7,672 bases of DNA from JAGTVB01 sp049282355 (lineage in GTDB: Bacteria; Pseudomonadota; Gammaproteobacteria; HK1), in assembly GCA_049282355.1 (NCBI GenBank), contig JBAPTW010000187.1:1-7672 (forward strand), given 5' to 3'. The notes under the pieces are model-generated. The model was not told the origin of the DNA. It saw only the letters and a list, made by a program, of their open reading frames with translations, and searched no databases. The position numbers and the translations under genes were made by a program. Of this stretch, positions 3,739 through 7,672 are shown one piece after another (the first letter of the stretch is position 1; each line of letters starts with the position of its first letter).

Positions 3739-6700
3739 TCAAGCCACCGTTGACGGTTCTTGCTTCTCGATGCGGGAAGCACGCCGATCGCGCCAGTTCA
3801 ATACCGCAACGGTCAGGGTCGGTAGGAAGGTCAGCGTGACGATCGCCGCCCCGGCGAGACCGAAGAGCACGATCGCGCCGACGCCACGATAGAGCTCGGT
3901 TCCCTCGCCCGGGATGAACACCAGTGGTGCCAGGCCAAAGAGCGTGGTGATGGTTGACATCGCGATGGGGCGCAACCGGGAGCTCACCGCCTCACGCACC
4001 GCCCCAGTGGCGTGCATGCCGGCCTCGCTGACGTTGGTGGCGGCACGGTGCACGATCAGAATGGGGTTGTTGACCACTGTGCCCACCAGGATCAGGAAGC
4101 CGAGCATGGAGATCATATCGAAGGACTGGTGCACTGCCTCGAGACCGAGCAGCGGCAGCAGGCTTCCCCCTGCATTCAACAGCCACAGGCCGGCAATGCC
4201 GCCCGCAACCCCGAGGGGGATGGTGGTCATGATGAGCAGCGGATAGCCCCAGTGAGTGAAGATCGCGACCATCACCAAGTAAACTAGGATCAGCGCCACT
4301 ACGTAGTTGCCGGTGAGCGCTTCGCGGGTTGCTTGCAGCTGATCGCTCGCGCCAGTGATGTCGATATTGATTCCTGCAGGCAGGGCACCGGTCTTACGCA
4401 GATGGCCGAGCACCTGATCACGGACGATCTCTACGCCAGTCTCCAGGGGCACTGATTCGGGCGGGATGACATTGAGGGTGACGGTGCGGCGCTGGTCCAC
4501 ACGCCGGATGGTGCTGGTGTCTACGGTTTCGACAACCTCGGCAATGCTTGAAAGCGGCACGATCACGCCACCGGGCGTGTGGATCGGCAGATCATCGAGG
4601 CTGTCAAGCGTTGCGGCGGGTCCTTCCTGGCTGTAAAGGAAGACGTCGATTTTATCGTCGGCGAGGAAAAATTCGTCGACGAAGGCCCCGTCGGTCAACG
4701 CGGCGACAGTGAAGCCGATATCGGCGGCGTCAAGGCCGAGATCGGCCGCCCGATCCCAGTTTGGGTGCACCTCGACCAGCGGTTGTGACAGCGACAGGGT
4801 CGGCGGGTCGGCTTGAATGCGCGGATTGCCGAAGACCTCCTCCGCACGTCGGTAGGCCGCCTCCGCAGTGGCATAAATGCCCGCCAGCGTCGGTCCTGAA
4901 ATGTCCAAGTTGATGCTGCGTGTACCGCCATCGTTGCTGGTGATGATCGAACCGCGCGAAACGAAGGCGCGCATACCGGGGTATCCCTGGTACTTGCGCT
5001 CGATGGCTTCCATCAACGCATCAATGTGCTTGGGGTTCTTGGTCTGGGCGATGATGCGCAGGCCCTGTGACTCGATTGTCAGGCTGAAATACCGAAGTGC
5101 CGGCGTTTTGGTTTCGCCCCCTTCGAACTGCTCGGGGTCGTGTTCCAGGTAGGGCAGGAGCTGATTCTGAAGGTCGAGGCCGATGGCGCGCATGGTCGCG
5201 AGGTTATAGCCGGGCGGGGCGTGCATGCGGGCGAACATCTTCGGCTCCTCGCCGGAGGGCAGGTACTCGGCCGCCGGAGTAAGGCCGACGATGATTGCGG
5301 CGCTGGCAGTCACGGTCAGGAGGATCACGACGATGCGGCGCAGCGGCCTGCCGATCAGCCACGCTACCCCCTGTACGACACGCTCGTGCACGCCTATTTG
5401 CGCTGATCCTGTGCTTGCTGCGGCGTGCGCAGGCTGGAAGGCGAAGTGGGCGGCAGCAGTGGGAATCACGGTGATGGCAACCAGCATGGAGGCGAGGATG
5501 GAGGCCGAGACCGCGATGGCGATATCCGAGTAAAGCTGGCCCGCCTCCTCCTGAATGAAAACGATGGGAGTGAACACCAGGATGGTGGTCAAGGTAGAGG
5601 CCAGCACGGCAGGCCACACACGCTGCACCCCCAGGTAGGCGGCGCGGACGCGGTCCAGCCCCCGCCGGCGCTCGAGCTCAATACTTTCCAGCACGACGAT
5701 GCTGTTGTCCAGCGTCATGCCGATGGCAAAGGCGACGCCGGCCATGGAGATGACGTTGATGGTGCGTCCGGCAAGCAGCAGTCCGAGGAAAGCAGCGATG
5801 GTGCAGATAGGGATGCCAATGACGCCGACCAGGGTCGCTCGAGGTGAACGCAAGAACAGGAACATCACTGCGGTAGCGAGCACGGCACCCAGGCCCAGGT
5901 TGCGCCACACGGTGGCAATCGACTGTTCGACGTAGACCACATCGTCGGCGGTCAGTTCGAGCACCATGCCAGCGGGCTTGAGGACCTCGGGGTTAAGGCG
6001 TTCGACCTCGGCAAGCATTTCCCGCTTGATATCGATCACGTTGGAACCGAGCTCGCGGTTGACCGCTAGCCACAGGATGGGCTTACCGTTGACAAACGAC
6101 TCGCGCTGAATCTCGAAATGGTCAAGGCGTATATCTGCCACATCACCAAGACGCACGGTGGCATCGCCGCGTTGCGTGAGGATGAGGCGCTCGAGCTGCC
6201 TGACGTTGTCAAAGCGGCCGATGGTGCGCAACAGGTAGCGCCGTTTGCCGGCATCGAGGTCGCCGCCCGAGACATCGCGGTTGCGTAAGTTCAGTGCCTC
6301 TCGCACGTCCGCCACAGTCAAGCCGCGCTCGGCGAGCGCCGCCGGGTCGACCCGGATCTGCACCTGACGTTTGGCACCGCCCCAGAGATCGATACTGGAG
6401 ACTCCGGGCACGGTTTCCATGCGCGTGCGCACGTGGTCATCCACGAAGTCGCGCATCATGTCCATGTCCAGCCCGCGTGGGTTTCCGTCCAGCGGCGTGA
6501 CACGAAAGTACATGAACGAGTTGCTGGAGAAGGCCTCGGCATAGATGCGCGGCTGGTCGACATTGAGCGGGTAATCGGGAACCTGACTGAGGGCGTTGTT
6601 GACCCGGATCAGCGTCTCGTTGATGTCCACGCCGAAGGGAAACTCGAGCTCGATCCGCGCCTGGCCCAGGGAGGCCGTGGCGATGAGTCGTTGCAGGCTC

Positions 6701-6984
6701 GGAATGGTGCGCAGGTACTCCTCCTGCTCGATCAAGATCTCCTTTTCGATGTCCTGGGGGGTTGCTCCTGGCCAGGAGGTCCGGACCGTGATGGTACGCA
6801 CCTCGAGATCGGGGATCATCTGCACGGGGATGCGCAGCGCCGCCGCTACGCCGAGCACGCAAATCACGCCGACGATGACGGTCATCAGAGTTCCACGACG
6901 CACCAGCCCTTCGAACATCGTGCCCCGCCGTTCGTCCTGCGCTGCAAGGTCGAGGCGTGCCTGGTTGACGCGGTTCTCACTCAT
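3739..6984 (-). CDS. RND-family efflux pump, inner-membrane permease (AcrB-like)
   Basis: Encodes 1081 residues: the proton-driven trimeric inner-membrane pump of a tripartite exporter. The duplicated RND layout is complete: TM1 about 33-50, periplasmic porter loop 1 about 52-355, TM2-6 about 358-512, TM7 about 549-569, loop 2 about 571-890, and TM8-12 about 893-1061. Diagnostic stretches include 'RIPVQMIPDLEVRTITV' (51-67), 'WPGATPQDIEKEI' (71-83), 'GMTLDNSIVVLESIE' (422-436) in TM4 and 'GTVVNNPILIVHRAA' (968-982) in TM10. Where AcrB has Asp407-Asp408 and Lys940, this protein has Asp426-Asn427 and Asn972; such VNN-type TM10 segments are known in other RND subfamilies. The ATG at 6984 overlaps the end of the fusion-protein gene by 8 bases (ATGAGTGA), implying translational coupling, though its Shine-Dalgarno is weak (AGG, 3 bases away). 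An ATG at 6918 (residue 23, 'MFEGLVRRGTLMTV') is a serious alternative, since it leaves the usual short N-terminal helix. Substrates cannot be told from sequence. Confidence 0.97.
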   Translation of the reverse strand: MSENRVNQARLDLAAQDERRGTMFEGLVRRGTLMTVIVGVICVLGVAAALRIPVQMIPDLEVRTITVRTSWPGATPQDIEKEILIEQEEYLRTIPSLQRLIATASLGQARIELEFPFGVDINETLIRVNNALSQVPDYPLNVDQPRIYAEAFSSNSFMYFRVTPLDGNPRGLDMDMMRDFVDDHVRTRMETVPGVSSIDLWGGAKRQVQIRVDPAALAERGLTVADVREALNLRNRDVSGGDLDAGKRRYLLRTIGRFDNVRQLERLILTQRGDATVRLGDVADIRLDHFEIQRESFVNGKPILWLAVNRELGSNVIDIKREMLAEVERLNPEVLKPAGMVLELTADDVVYVEQSIATVWRNLGLGAVLATAVMFLFLRSPRATLVGVIGIPICTIAAFLGLLLAGRTINVISMAGVAFAIGMTLDNSIVVLESIELERRRGLDRVRAAYLGVQRVWPAVLASTLTTILVFTPIVFIQEEAGQLYSDIAIAVSASILASMLVAITVIPTAAAHFAFQPAHAAASTGSAQIGVHERVVQGVAWLIGRPLRRIVVILLTVTASAAIIVGLTPAAEYLPSGEEPKMFARMHAPPGYNLATMRAIGLDLQNQLLPYLEHDPEQFEGGETKTPALRYFSLTIESQGLRIIAQTKNPKHIDALMEAIERKYQGYPGMRAFVSRGSIITSNDGGTRSINLDISGPTLAGIYATAEAAYRRAEEVFGNPRIQADPPTLSLSQPLVEVHPNWDRAADLGLDAADIGFTVAALTDGAFVDEFFLADDKIDVFLYSQEGPAATLDSLDDLPIHTPGGVIVPLSSIAEVVETVDTSTIRRVDQRRTVTLNVIPPESVPLETGVEIVRDQVLGHLRKTGALPAGINIDITGASDQLQATREALTGNYVVALILVYLVMVAIFTHWGYPLLIMTTIPLGVAGGIAGLWLLNAGGSLLPLLGLEAVHQSFDMISMLGFLILVGTVVNNPILIVHRAATNVSEAGMHATGAVREAVSSRLRPIAMSTITTLFGLAPLVFIPGEGTELYRGVGAIVLFGLAGAAIVTLTFLPTLTVAVLNWRDRRASRIEKQEPSTVA

Positions 6985-7672
6985 TGACCTGGATACGGAC
7001 CTGCTGACCCTCGAAAAGTGTCTCGTTGCCCTGTACGACCACCAGGGTGCCGGCATCGAGGTGGGTAACAATCTCGATGCGCCCACCGAAGCGCAGACCG
7101 GTGCGTACCTGGCGTTCGCTGACGGTGCGCGTTGCGCCGCTGCCGTTGACCACCCAGACGGTAACGCGCCCGTCCGGATAGCGGATGAGGGCGTCGCGCG
7201 GGATAACCACACCTTGCTGACCGGTGTCGATGCGAAGCCGCGCCCGGGCCGACATGCCGGGCGTCAGGCGCAGGTCTGTATTTTCCAGCGCGACCCGGGC
7301 GAGAAAGGTACGTGCCCGTGGATCACTCACCGGGACGATCTCATTGACCTTGGCCTCGAGCCGCTCGTTCGTGCGGGCGTCAAGGCGCAGGGATACCTTC
7401 GTTTGGCGGTTGACGCGCCCGAAATAGGCCTGAGGCACCTGCAGATCGAGGCGCAATCGATCGACGGCTACCAGCTCCAACACCGGAGTACCTGGACCGA
7501 CCCATTCACCCAGATCGGTGAGGCGCCGCGCGATAACTCCAGCGAAGGGCGCCTCCAGGGTATGGCGAGCGATCAGCGCTGCCCGGTACCCGAGCTCTGC
7601 CTTGCGCCGATCGGCGACTGCCGTGTCGGTGCGCACCTCGGCCTCGCGCGCGCGAACTTCGGTGTCCGCGAT
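6977..7672 (-). CDS. RND efflux periplasmic adaptor (membrane fusion protein), 3' part
   Basis: The last 231 residues of an HlyD/AcrA-type adaptor are visible; the frame is open to the right edge, so the N-terminus and signal sequence are missing. The first 35 visible residues are the tail of the coiled-coil hairpin, rich in Ala, Glu and Arg. The second lipoyl half-motif follows at about 37-68 ('HTLEAPFAGVIARRLTDLGE', then 'VGPGTPVLELV'). Next come the beta-barrel (about 70-150, with 'VPVSDPRARTFLARVALEN' and 'LTPGMSARARLRI') and the membrane-proximal domain (about 157-231, starting 'VVIPRDALIRYPDGRVTVWV' and ending 'EGQQVRIQVNE'). It would bridge the pump encoded downstream to an outer-membrane channel. 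Its TGA lies inside the start region of the pump gene (8-base overlap), so the two are one operon. Family is certain; the export substrate is unknown. Confidence 0.95.
   Translation of the reverse strand: MADTEVRAREAEVRTDTAVADRRKAELGYRAALIARHTLEAPFAGVIARRLTDLGEWVGPGTPVLELVAVDRLRLDLQVPQAYFGRVNRQTKVSLRLDARTNERLEAKVNEIVPVSDPRARTFLARVALENTDLRLTPGMSARARLRIDTGQQGVVIPRDALIRYPDGRVTVWVVNGSGATRTVSERQVRTGLRFGGRIEIVTHLDAGTLVVVQGNETLFEGQQVRIQVNE

Noticed and set aside
6985..7212. Upstream extension of the RND pump frame by 76 codons
   Set aside because: It overlaps the adaptor gene in another frame, and the extra residues are Ser/Arg/Ala-rich shadow sequence.

Overview
The window looks like the chromosome of a GC-rich gammaproteobacterium. 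The evidence is modest: the first gene resembles a small acidic family (DUF6763) that I associate with Chromatiales-type sulfur oxidisers, and the large transporter is a proteobacterial RND pump. The taxon is an inference, because there is no rRNA or other marker gene. No tRNA, rRNA, CRISPR array, insertion sequence or phage gene could be recognised.

Layout, left to right. Bases 1-280 hold no assignable gene; two opposing frames stay open off the left edge. Four small or medium genes then run on the minus strand: a DUF6763-like acidic protein (281-583), a PHP-domain metal-dependent phosphoesterase (778-1662), a stand-alone NifX/NifB-type cofactor-binding protein (1756-2070) and an unrecognised 97-residue helical protein (2639-2932). 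About 570 bases between the last two have no convincing gene. A 327-base divergent spacer separates the 97-residue gene from a plus-strand orphan lipoprotein gene (3260-3619). That gene converges on a minus-strand efflux operon filling the right half: the RND pump (3739-6984), preceded by the 3' part of its membrane fusion protein gene (6977 to the right edge).

The clear functional unit is the efflux pair. The fusion protein and pump genes overlap by 8 bases and should be co-translated. They would form a proton-driven tripartite exporter with an outer-membrane channel that is not encoded in this window. The PHP gene and the NifX-like gene lie in tandem 93 bases apart and may be co-transcribed, but nothing in the sequence links their biochemistry. 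The other small genes look like independent units with their own ribosome binding sites.

I do not see strong evidence for a new multi-gene system. The best leads are modest: an inverted repeat over the ribosome-binding position of the PHP gene, a recent-looking C-terminal duplication in the DUF6763-like protein, a cluster of 8-bp palindromes before the lipoprotein gene, an NifX-like gene with no nif neighbours, and an RND pump with a non-canonical proton-relay set.
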